NCBI RefSeq assembly: GCF_000340215.1
Contig: NW_006921532.1
Location: 8,057,735 to 8,121,734, forward strand
Length of the DNA: 64,000 nt
DNA from: Pseudocercospora fijiensis CIRAD86
Taxonomy: Eukaryota; Ascomycota; Dothideomycetes; Mycosphaerellales; Mycosphaerellaceae
Direction: 5' to 3'
Of the stretch, positions 54,685-64,000 are shown piece by piece (position 1 is the stretch's first letter; each line of letters starts with the position of its first letter). The position numbers and the translations under genes are program-made. Below the pieces are notes generated by a model, which was given only the letters and a program-made list of their open reading frames with translations, did not search any database and was not told where the DNA came from.

Positions 54685-55629
54685 ATGCGCACATCGCCTT
54701 TGCTCCTCGCTCTGCCGCTGGCAACCGCGCAACAGATCCCTTTCCTTGACGAAGTTAAGGGCTGGTTTGCCAAAGCGACCTCATCGGTCGCATCTGTCGT
54801 GGAGAAGGCGACCGAGTCCGCATCGATACCCAAGATCCCCGACCCAGTAGCAGCGGCTTCTGCGAAAGTTGCCAAGCTCAACGTTGAGAAGCTCAATATC
54901 AGCAATTATAATGAGATAGTGAGGCCCGGTCATCCAAATGCAGAGCCCGGCATTGAGACCTGGATGGTCTTCGTGACTGGAGGAAACAAGACCTGCTATG
55001 GAATGTGTACGAAAGCTGAGACCGCGTTCAATGAGTCTGTGCCTCTTCTCGCAGCTGCTCCAAAGCCTCCCAAACTTGGAGTGATCAACTGCGAAACGGA
55101 TGGCGTTTTGTGCCACGCATGGGCCGTGAGCCCACCTTCGTTGTACTACTTCCAGCTTCCTCAACCATTACCGGACCAGTCAACTCCAGCATCCACCGTG
55201 CGCTCGATCAAGCTCAACCGCACCACAGTCACCGCACCTGAAATTGCAAGAGTCTACCTGCAAGAGAAATACCTCGAGACTGAGCCATATGAAGGCTTTT
55301 TCCATCCTTTTGACGGGCCATTGGCCAAGTACAACCTCGCGATCCCGTTTGGATATGTTGTCTGGGGTTTTTCGCAGATTCCATCCTGGGCGTAAGTCAC
55401 ACGAGTTCGAGGCAAGCACTTTGGCTGATACATATACTGACCTCGCACCTTTCGATTGCTGTAGATTCATGATTGGTATCTCTTTCTTCAGCCGAACTAT
55501 CATGTAAGTGTACTTGGTCCATCCTCCGGCTTCAGTGATACTGACGACAAGGATAGGGGCCGACGAATGGCACCGGCAGCCGGACGCGGTGGTGCGGCAA
55601 CTGCAGGAGGAGCACCAGCTGCTCAGTAA
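54685..55629 (+). CDS. predicted ER membrane protein, possible thioredoxin-like fold
   Basis: Exons 54685-55391, 55465-55503 and 55557-55629 give 272 residues; introns are 73 and 53 bases. A signal peptide (MRTSPLLLALPLATAQQ) precedes a luminal part. Residues ~90-160 read LNISNYNEIVRPGHPNAEPG, ETWMVFVTGGNKTCYGMCTK and LGVINCETDGVLCHAWAVSP with a CxxxC and a second Cys pair, followed by PSLYYFQLP; this has the spacing of a thioredoxin-like fold without a classic CxxC. One C-terminal membrane helix (AIPFGYVVWGFSQIPSWA plus FMIGISFF from exon 2) and an Arg/Gly/Ala-rich cytosolic tail (GRRMAPAAGRGGAATAGG) end the protein. The fold is inference; topology is fairly secure. I do not know its function. 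Confidence 0.75.
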
Positions 55630-56000
55630 AAGCTTGGATATGTGTACAGAAAGATTGTCTGGCAGAGTATGTTTCTGAACGTGCTTGAAGTGGAACGATA
55701 CCCAGTCGCTCATGTATGACTACATGTCTTGAAGAAAAGGGGAAATTAGCTGAGATAATATACGGTAGAATATTCTGGCAAATACGTTGTGCCATTGGAA
55801 GGCCTTATGCAGTTGACGAAGAATGCAGATACTTCAAAGGTAACCCTCTAGCATTGAGTGAGAGGGGATATGAAGCCGAGCATATGCTCATCACTGATCG
55901 TGAGCAAGCTAAGCGCAAAGCAGTGAACCATCCCGCCCAACGCCCCAGCGCCTTGCTAAATCGAGAATGCGGCATTTCATAACACTCGCAAAAGACCCAT
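55630..56000. other. convergent intergenic region
   Basis: About 370 bases between gene 3' ends. An 88-codon ORF at 55716-55982 has no recognisable character. Confidence 0.5.
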
Positions 56001-56564
56001 TCACTGCATTCTCGGTCCTGCTTCCGCAAGACCCTCCAATCCTTGCATGGGATCTTGAGGGTTGCCATTCTGTTCATCACCATTGGCATCGGCCTCCTCA
56101 TCGACGTTGTACTTCGCAGCATACCCTTCCTGTAAACATTGTCAGCAGGTGGCCATGACCAAATTCGCGTGGTAGTGCGACGAACCTGTTGCCAAACCGC
56201 GGTCCGGCTACCTAGTCCTTCATCTGGATTTTTCTGAGGTTTGGCTTGGTTGACTTTGATTACACGACCGTAGAGTTCTGATTGATCCATGTTGTCGATG
56301 GCTTCTCGGGCGTCTTCTGCCAGCGAAAATTCGACGTAGCCAAAGCCACGATGAGGATCTTTGTTGGAAGCTCTGAATAGGAACATCAATTTACTGAGCC
56401 TGCAGTCATACGTGGGTGTTCGCAACGTACAGTTCTGGCTTCGGTAGTGAGACATCCACGATCTCGCCAAAAGGTATGAAAGCGTCGTGAAGAGTCTGCT
56501 CACTGACTTGACTGTCGAGTCCGCCAACGAAGACAGTCTTCTTTTGACGCGCTGTGTCTGTCAT
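56001..56564 (-). CDS. RRM-domain RNA-binding protein
   Basis: Exons 56564-56431, 56372-56186 and 56129-56001 give 149 residues; introns are 58 and 56 bases. A single RRM fills the first ~90 residues: RNP2 KTVFVGGLD and RNP1 RGFGYVEF are both present, with [15 protein letters not shown] closing the fold. This RRM resembles that of cyclophilin E (PPIE), but the isomerase domain is absent; a short acidic tail ([16 protein letters not shown]) follows instead. The protein is likely nuclear and may act in splicing, as related RRM-cyclophilins do. It is divergent from SEC31. Confidence 0.9.
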
Positions 56565-56912
56565 GTTGATTCCTATGCTTCTTCAAAATGAGGCAGCTTT
56601 GGTGCCAGGATGTGCCTTTTGCTATCACGTGCTTATTAGTTGAAGTGAAGTGAAGTGAAGACCCGGTCTGAAGAGGCGGAGGGTGACGCCAAGGCGTATT
56701 GACGTTCGCTGGACCCCTGGATTCCTTCCTCCCTAACTGAGCAAGCGTTTGGGCGGATTTTGGTAGAAAGCAAGCTGGCTTAAACAACTTGGTGGACTGT
56801 TCAAGATAACACAGTGTCCATTTCTTACTCCTGATTGTCCTGTTCTTCTTTTCCACATGTGTGACTCCAGGTAAAGCGCAGGCCAGCATCAGTACATCGC
56901 CGACAACTCGCC
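56565..56912. promoter_or_regulatory. shared RRM/SEC31 promoter
   Basis: About 350 bases between divergent genes. It carries a TGAAG pentamer repeat at 56641-56660. Confidence 0.6.
56641..56660. repeat. four tandem TGAAG units
   Basis: Four perfect copies of the pentamer TGAAG in the shared promoter, just upstream of the RRM gene. Confidence 0.95.
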
Positions 56913-59900
56913 ATGGTGCGCCTACGGGAAATTGAGCGGACCGCTGTGTTTGCCTGGTCGCCAGGCGCTGGAGCACCTCTCATTGTCACGGGAACACGAG
57001 CCGGCGCCGTGGACGACGATTTCTCTAGCGAAGTCAAGCTCGAGCTATGGGAACTGAGCCTGGAGAAGCTGGGCGGCGACCGAGAACTGTCGCCAGCTGG
57101 CAGCATCACCACCGACTCCGCCTTCAACGATATCGCCTGGAGCCAGCCAGATGACGAGCATCCGCTGGGTGTGATTGCAGGAGCATTGGAAAATGGCTCA
57201 GTCGATGTCTGGGACGCTCAAAAGCTGCGCAGTGCATCCTCGGACGCATTCATCTCAAGAACTTCCAAACACAGCGGCAGTGTCAAGGCGCTGCAATGGA
57301 ATCCACACAGACACAATCTGCTGGCCTCGGTCGGCGCCAAGGGCGAGATTTACATTTACGACCTGAGCAACATGGCCAATCCGTATCGATTGGGAGCTAG
57401 TACAGCACGAGCCGATGACATCGAGTGCCTGGATTGGAATAAGCAAGAGAAGACAGCACATATCTTGGCGACCGGCAGTAGTGGAGGCTTTGTGACCGTT
57501 TGGGACGTCAAGCAGAAGAAAGAAATCATGACGTTGAACAACCAGGGTCGCAAAGCAGTCAGTGCAGTTGCTTGGGACCCGACCGAGAGCACAAAGCTAG
57601 CAACTGCTACGCCTAATGACCAAGAGCCCTTGATCTTCCTCTGGAGCTTGCGAAACAGCAGTGCGCCGGAGCGGACGCTGAAGGGCCACGAACTGGGCGT
57701 TCTTGGTTTGGCCTGGTGCTTGCAGGACTCCGATCTGCTTCTGTCTTGCGGCAAAGACAACCGCACCATCTGCTGGAATCCGAGGACCGGCGAACGATAC
57801 GGTGACTTTGCTACCGGATCCAATTGGGTATTCCAAACTAAGTGGAACCCACATAACCCCAATCTCATCGCGAGTGCCTCCTTCGACGGCAAAATCCTTG
57901 TAACGTCGATACAGAGCACAAATGGCAAAGCTGAAGAGCAAGGTGCTGCCACACAAGGCTTGGATGGTGAGGACTTCTTCGCAAAGGCGCAGACGCAGCC
58001 TCAAGGAGTCTCATTCAACCTGCCGAAAGCTCCTAGGTGGGCAGGTCGGCCATCGAGTGTCTCCTTTGGGTTTGGTGGCAGACTGATCAGAGTGAGCAAG
58101 AACAAGGTGTCGATTGAAACATTCGAGGTCGACAGCTCAATCGGAGAGGCTACAACTAAGTTTGAAGAGAAGCTTCGATCTGGCGATCTGGCCAGCATTT
58201 GTAGCGCAAAGATTGAGGCTGCTGAGACAGAAGAAGAAAAGGCGGACTGGCAGGTGATCAACACTCTCAATACCGGCAAATCCAGAAAACAGCTGCGGCA
58301 GTATCTCGGCTTCGATGAAACGGATAGTGAGCTTGCAAATGCGACCGAGAAGCTGACCGTGAATGGTGATGCCAAAGAGAATGGCTCCAAGGATGATGAT
58401 TTTTTCAATAGCGATGGTGACAGCTTCCTCGCAGACTTGGCAGGATCAAAGGGCGCCAAGATCAACAACCCTTTCAAGATCTACACTGGCTCAGAGTCGG
58501 AGGCCGATAAGCGCATCACTCGTGCGCTGATGCTCGGTCAGTTCGAAGCAGCACTGGATGTATGTCTGGAAGCAGACCGTATGTCGGACGCCTTCATGAT
58601 TGCTATCTGTGGCGGTCAATCCTGCATCGACAAGGCTCAATCCGCATACCTGAGAAAGCAAGCCAAGGGACCCAATTATCTTCGTTTGCTGGCAAGCATC
58701 GTCGGCAAGAACCTCTGGGACGTGGTGCACAACGCTGACATCGACAATTGGAAGGAAGTCATGGCAACACTGTGCACGTACGCTGATGAGAAAGAGTTCC
58801 CCGATTTGTGTGAAGTACTGGGTGACCGCCTTGAGGAAGCCTACCAGACCGGTGACAGTCCGAAGAGTCTGCGAAAGGACGCCTCTTTTTGCTACCTTGT
58901 GGGCGCGAAACTGGAGAAGGTCGTCAATAATTGGGTGGAAGAGCTACAGGAGCAAGAAAAGGAGACACTTGAGAAGTCTGAGAGTGACAACGTCTTCTCC
59001 GTGCACGCCAAGTGTCTGCAAGATTTCATCGAGAAGGTGTCAGTCTTCCGCAAAGTTGCAAACTTCAATGACTCTGAGCTCCAGGCCACGGCAGACTGGA
59101 AGCTCGCACCATTGTACACACTGTACACCGAACACGCCGAGATCTTGTCCGCTCATGGCCAGCTTGCGAGTGCTGAACGCTACCTCGATTTGATTCCGCC
59201 GAAATTTTCGGGCGCAGAAACAGCACAACAGCGAGTCAAGCAAGCGACAAGAAAAGCCGCAGTACGACAACAACCTGCTGCCGTTACCCAACGCACAACT
59301 TCACGAGCTCAGCCTCCAATACCCTCCTTCCAACAGCCAGCTGCACCATTGCAGCCGCCACACCCCCTCGTCAACCAAGCTCGAAACGCGGCACCGACAC
59401 AATCGCCATACGCTCCAACAGGCGCAATAGGAACGCCAGCTGCTCAAAGTCCGTATGCGCCGTCTACGCCAATGGGCAACGCGTATCAGCCTCCACAAGC
59501 GGCTACGCCATATGGTCAGCCAGCTTATGGAGGCTATCAGCCGCCGCAGCAGCAAGCACCACTCCCTCCCCCGCCTCGAGGTGCCACTTCTTCTCCCGCC
59601 ATTCCGCCGCCATCGCAGGCGAAGAACATTACTGATTGGAACGATCTGCCGACTGGAATGGTCAAGGAACGCCCTGCAAACACACGCCGTGCCACACCGG
59701 CTCCTGGCCAGCCTGTGAGCTCACCGTTTGCAAATGCTCAACCGAACCCTATGTCACCTCCACAGAGTGCGTATGGTCTTCAGAAGCCGACGCCACCACT
59801 TCCACCTCCGCCCAAAGCTGGCGAGGCTCCTCCCCGCGTGGCCTCACCTTGGACTTCACTTCCACAAGGCATACAGCGACCTCCATCCTCTCTTGCCAGC

Positions 59901-60798
59901 GCTTACGCACCTCCCGTACAATCACAACCTGTTGGCTCGACTCTTCCAAGCCCTGCTCCTCCGCCTGTAGCTCGCGGTGCTTCGCCATACCAGCCACCGC
60001 CCTCAACATCCACAGCAGCTCCTTCGAGTCGGTATGCGCCTGCGCCCGGCAGCCATCCCACTCCAGGTCCCGGAGCAATGCCACCGCAGAGAAACGTTGC
60101 TCCAAATCCATACCAGACACAGCAGCAGGGAGCATATGCACCGCAAGCAGCACAGTCGCCATATGGCCAAGCACCTCAAGCAAGCGCTCCTGCACAAACA
60201 GGCCCTCCGCCTCGTACAGGCCCAAGCGCGCCTCCGCGAGGGCCTCCGCGCGCATCAAATACGCCTATTGGTGGTGGAGCTGCTCCTCCCGTGCAGCAAC
60301 TTCCAACGCCGCAGACTGAGTCGCCACCCAGCACAGCGCCAGCACAGCAACAAAGTGCTCCAGCCCAGGCCAAGTACCCGCGAGGAGACAGATCACACAT
60401 TCCTGGCAATGCTCAGCCGATTGTTGACCTGCTTGCGCCTGAAGTTGCCAGAATTAGATCCGTTGCGCCTCAGAGCTTCAAGCCACAGGTTGATGACATG
60501 GCGAAGCGCATCGACATTCTCTTTGACCATCTTAACAACCAGGATCTGTTGCAAGCTGACACTGTGCAGCAAATGGTGCAAATCTCACAACACGTGCAGC
60601 GCAAGGAATGGGATCAGGCACAGTCACTGTTTACAGAGATTCAACAGGCGAAGCTCGAAAGCGAAGGAACGCATTGGATGGTAAGTCAGGCCTACAGCAG
60701 CAAATTCATCGGTATGAGAGGAGGGCGAACGGCTAACATGCTTTTAATAGGTGGGTGTGAAACGTCTCATCGCGATTGGCAGGGCTACAAAGGCTTAG
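56913..60798 (+). CDS. SEC31: Sec31, outer COPII coat subunit
   Basis: Exons 56913-60680 and 60751-60798 around a 70-base intron give 1271 residues. The start MVRLREIERTAVFAWSPG is the family opening. WD40 blades fill residues 1 to about 330 (FNDIAWSQPDDEHPLGVIAG, ALQWNPHRHNLLASVGAKGE, KGHELGVLGLAWCLQDSDLL, NPHNPNLIASASFDGKI). An alpha-solenoid of the ACE1 type follows (ALMLGQFEAALDVCLEADRM, LRLLASIVGKNLWDVVHN). A ~350-residue Pro/Gln-rich linker binds Sec23 in other species. The C-terminal SRA1-like segment (PIVDLLAPEVARIRSVAPQ, WDQAQSLFTEIQQAKLESEG) ends, after the splice, GVKRLIAIGRATKA. Sec31 with Sec13 forms the cage of ER-exit vesicles. Confidence 0.95.
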
Positions 60799-63441
60799 AT
60801 GGGCATGGCGGGAGAAGCTTGGTGAGATGCATTTTCGTGTGAAGCGCAAAGCAAGCATTGCATTGTTGCTGAATGACGCGGAGCAAGGCGACGGGTGATG
60901 CAACAACATTAGAAGCGAAAATGAAAGTACGAACAAATAAAAAGGCCGGTGTGTGATAGAGCTCCCTTGCATTTTGTGGTATTAGCGAGTCGCTAAGATG
61001 ATGGTTGCAACTTGCAACACGAACGCTCGACCGATTTGAAATGTTGTTGACGTTCACAGGCCAGTGTGGCTTGCGGATACAGTATACGCTGCCGGCCCAC
61101 GTGCTGATCCCTGAAAAGTGTATTGTGTGATGCTTCGGCCTGGTGCGACATCTCCAGGGGTGGCGCGATTGTGCTATGCTTTATTCGGCGGCACTGGATC
61201 TTCAGAGATAATAATGGGAGTTGGACTGGGGAACGCGTTCCCGTAGGCGAATTGAATTGTACATAATGTAGTGAACAACTGTTGACTCTTGCCGCTGCAA
61301 GGGGGCTCGGCGTGCACGTTCACTGATGATGATGGCAAGATGGATGCTTGTGGGCGGGTGCCACAATGAAATTGAAGTCACGCAGTGACAGGTCGGGTGT
61401 CCTGCGATCAAGATCCGAACGAGCCGCCACCACCACCCCACCCCTTCCCGTCGTTGTTCGTTCGCGTTCGCCCCCACACGGCAAATCGGTGCACGTGAGA
61501 AATGTCAGGAGGCACAGCGAAGAACATGTCTAGGTCGACGGAGGTATGTAATCGTGCATCTGCTTGCTTGCTTGCGAGTCGCATTTCCGCCCTGGAAGAG
61601 CCTCGGGCACTGTCCTAATACGACCGAGCTAAGCTTGCTCTCACCTCACGATTGGACAGCTGGCGCTCCGCCGCAATGTTCTGGTACCAAGGACCTCTCT
61701 TGGCCGTCGAATTGGGGAGCGCACAGCAGGATGTGTATTTATTAGCCGAGAAATGAATCTGTGGCTGGGTGCTGGGCTGGGCTGGCTGGGCTGGTCAGAT
61801 CGATAACGGCTGTGCTGTGTGCAGCGTGGCAGAAGCTTAAAGATCCCCGGTCAAACTCTCCAGCACTCTCCCTTCGGCATTATTGTGACGAGAGGAGCTA
61901 AAATAATAATAGTTGGTGGGGAGAGGCGAGTCAGACAGTGTGCTGTAAATTGCCATCCACCAGCCGTTGGAAGTGGGCATGAGCTTCAGGGACGCGATGT
62001 TTCGCACGAAACGCCATGGCGCTTGCAGTGTCGCCATCCAACCGGTCACCACAGCCTGGCCGGGGTTCTGGGCTGAGGGTGTGCTGCAATACATATGTGA
62101 GGAGAGAATGGCTGACAACGTCCACATTGACGAGCGGTATATGGCGGTGCCACGCGAGGTGAGCTGGACCTGCCGGAAGCTGGTGGGTGCTCCACTCAAC
62201 ATTCTCCGCACTCCAGTATTCCTCGGCCGGAGAACAGGCGTGGGCTGGAACGGCGTCGTCGAAGAGCCTTGGCCGCTCAAGCCTCAGCCTGGCTTGGCAT
62301 TGGAAGGGCGTTGGTTTGAGTGGCAGATCTTGCGGAAACGTGCACGGGCGCTCGTGACGCGACCACTTCGGCAGCACGTCCAGCGCAGTACCACTGGTTG
62401 CCTTTCATCAGGGGCCGCCACGCTCTCCAATCCAGATATATTCAAGAGGAGTGTACCGCTGAGGACCGACGCTGTTCTGTGCTGTTCGCGCGCTGAAGAC
62501 AGATTGCAAGGCAAGACCTGGTTGGGCGCGTACCATGCATCGATTTGCGACGGACAGACGAAAGTGACGGGGTTGCAGATGGCTGGAGTCAGCAGGTGTT
62601 GCATCATTGCCGCACACTGATGCCTTTGACAGCAGCTTGCGTACAGTACAGGCTTTGGTTAGCTATGAGTAATGCACCCGCCCGCTGCCAGCTTTCGCAC
62701 CGTCACGCCCATCCCAAGCCTTCGGAGCTTTAGCGAATGTGCCACTGCAGTAGCTAAGCTGTAGATGATCGGGGCTTTGTGTCTCATGCAGGATCACTGT
62801 ATGCGGCTTGCCATGAGCAAGCGCAACAAGCGTTCCACTCAGCGGCGGGAACCAAGCCCGACCGCGGCATGGTGTGGAGCGGGTAAGGTATAGTTTGGTA
62901 GCTTGCCAGCCAACGCATCCTCCTTGCATGGCCATATACATGGAGAGAAGAGCCATCGCCAGCGTCAATCGGCGGACGTTGTATGAGGAGCGCATCGGAA
63001 GCCATGTTGTCGGGAGTCGGGACTGCTGCTGGCTTCCTCTGCGTGTGTGAGCCGTGTGATACTGCATGCCGTCGGCCCCAGACGAGGCGTCCTCAATTTA
63101 GGACAAGACCAGGGCCCACTTTTCCATAACCCTTATCCCCGCCTGCCAGAAAGTGCTCGCCTGTGCTGGCTGGTCTTCCTCATCAGGTGCTTCCTCGCTC
63201 CCAAGCAGAGGAGCGTCGTTGCCCGTCTCTCTTCTCTGCCGGGCGCGATTGCCTTCGAAACGCCGCCCTGTTGCCCGCTGGACATCCGCGTCATCGTTTT
63301 GCGATTGGACGATCGCTTGATCTGGTGAGGTTGGTGGGAAAGGTTGGTGGTGGAAGTCACAAGATCTGGAAGCTCGATCTTGCCGAACTGACGACTCCCT
63401 TCCCAGATTACATCAAACACTTCCCTCCTCTCACCCACCTC
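60799..63441. promoter_or_regulatory. long 5' region of SSN6
   Basis: About 2.6 kb with SEC31's 3' end on the left and SSN6's leader on the right. A GGCTG pentamer run lies near 61762-61794. A 217-codon plus-strand ORF at 61967-62620 overlaps minus-strand ORFs of similar size and has no family resemblance, so I do not call it. Short ATG-led frames could serve as upstream ORFs. Confidence 0.5.
61762..61794. repeat. GGCTG/GGGCTG pentamer run
   Basis: A run of GGCTG-type units (GGCTGGGTGCTGGGCTGGG and so on) in the SSN6 upstream region. Confidence 0.8.
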
Positions 63442-64000
63442 ATGGCCCATCAGTCGCCAGCGGGGCCTCTTGCGCCGCCGCACCATTATGGTGCGCCGGC
63501 AGCCGTTCGCCCTCCGCCAAACGGGGCTCCGATGCAACAACCGCCGCAAGCGAAGACAGCCGCGCAATACCTCGCCCAGACCAATGAATCCGTATGGCTT
63601 CAACTCGGCAATCTCTCCGAGGTCATGGGCGAGCTCGACGGCGCCACCGCTGCCTACGAGCATGCGATGACCTTTAACCAGTGGTAAGTCCGCTCATATC
63701 CATTGACGTCCAGGCCAAGCACATGGCGCAGAGCGCGCGTACCTAGAGCACTCTTGCTGATTCTTACCCCTACCAGGTCTGTCCCCGCGATGCTTGCCAT
63801 CTCTTGCATCCTCCGCTCCAAGGATCAATTCACAGCTGCTGTCGAGTATCTCAGACAGATTCTCAAGGTGGAACCGACGAACGGAGAGGTGTGGAGCAGT
63901 TTGGGACACTGCTATCTCATGATGGACGACTTGCAGCAGGCGTACTCGGCATACCAACAAGCCCTCTATCATCTTCCTGACCCCAAAGAACCAAAGCTGT
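63442..64000 (+). CDS. SSN6: Ssn6/Cyc8 TPR corepressor, N-terminal part only
   Basis: Exon 1 is 63442-63683; after a 93-base intron exon 2 begins at 63777 and runs off the window end. The protein starts MAHQSPAGPLAPPHHYGAP, a Pro/Gln-rich head, then the first tetratricopeptide repeats: TNESVWLQLGNLSEVMGELD, GATAAYEHAMTFNQW and, across the splice, SVPAMLAISCILRSKDQFT, AVEYLRQILKVEPTNGEVWS and LGHCYLMMDDLQQAYSAYQQ. These are the Ssn6 (Cyc8; rcm-1 in Neurospora) TPR units. With Tup1 it forms a general corepressor recruited by many DNA-binding proteins. About 160 codons are visible; yeast Ssn6 has about 970 residues. Confidence 0.95.

Noticed and set aside
61967..62620. 217-codon plus-strand ORF
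   Set aside because: Overlaps minus-strand ORFs of similar size, lacks any recognisable motif, and has a composition expected of random GC-rich DNA.
1..64000. CRISPR array, prophage or bacterial operon features
   Set aside because: The gene structure is clearly eukaryotic, with spliceosomal introns throughout; no such arrays are visible.

Overview
The window is nuclear DNA from a filamentous ascomycete. Genes are dense, lie on both strands, and carry short GT-AG introns, mostly 49-75 bases, often with a CTNAY-type branch site just before the acceptor. The recognisable genes are typical of higher fungi: JIP5, CGR1, ORT1, YOS9, RRG9, CPD1, RXT3, BTN1, SEC31 and SSN6/CYC8, plus a Zn2Cys6 regulator and an AspRS-DUF2156 fusion. 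The gene style (Ser-rich regulators, tiny introns, a cutinase) suggests Dothideomycetes or a related class; this is inference, not proof. A run of exactly 100 Ns at 41839-41938 marks an assembly gap.

Layout. 1-10.7 kb is rich in carbohydrate-active and surface-active enzymes: a truncated DUF5695-like secreted protein, a raffinose-synthase-type GH36 protein, a cutinase domain apparently spliced to a long Gly/Ser/Thr-rich leader with dibasic sites, an intracellular GH43 enzyme and a short-chain dehydrogenase. The ribosome biogenesis gene JIP5 sits among them. 11-26 kb holds a disordered protein, CGR1, the mitochondrial ornithine carrier ORT1, a Zn2Cys6 regulator, an ErdS-type aspartyl-tRNA synthetase/DUF2156 fusion and the NAD(P)H-hydrate dehydratase. 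26-43 kb holds a small hydrophilic protein, the ERAD lectin YOS9, a YEA4-type UDP-GlcNAc transporter, a bHLH regulator, an ectonucleotide pyrophosphatase/phosphodiesterase, an MFS transporter and, across the gap, a cytochrome P450. 44-64 kb is mainly housekeeping: RRG9, CPD1, RXT3, BTN1, an unknown protein with a three-copy SLPR repeat, a predicted ER membrane protein, an RRM protein, SEC31 and the start of SSN6.

Several genes form head-to-head pairs with short shared promoters: GH36/JIP5, CGR1/ORT1, RRG9/CPD1, RXT3/BTN1 and RRM/SEC31. YOS9, SEC31, YEA4 and BTN1 all serve the secretory and endolysosomal pathway, but their proximity looks incidental.

The best candidates for follow-up are: (1) the ErdS-type gene, predicted to move aspartate from Asp-tRNA onto ergosterol, with two microsatellites in its 5' leader; (2) the chimeric cutinase with three evenly spaced KR-Q sites; (3) the unknown protein with the repeated SLPR motif; (4) a 17-base micro-exon in YEA4; (5) a 626-base intron in RXT3; and (6) repeats and hairpins in several shared promoters. 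All exon joins were deduced by hand from splice consensus, frame and family resemblance. No alignment or RNA evidence was available.
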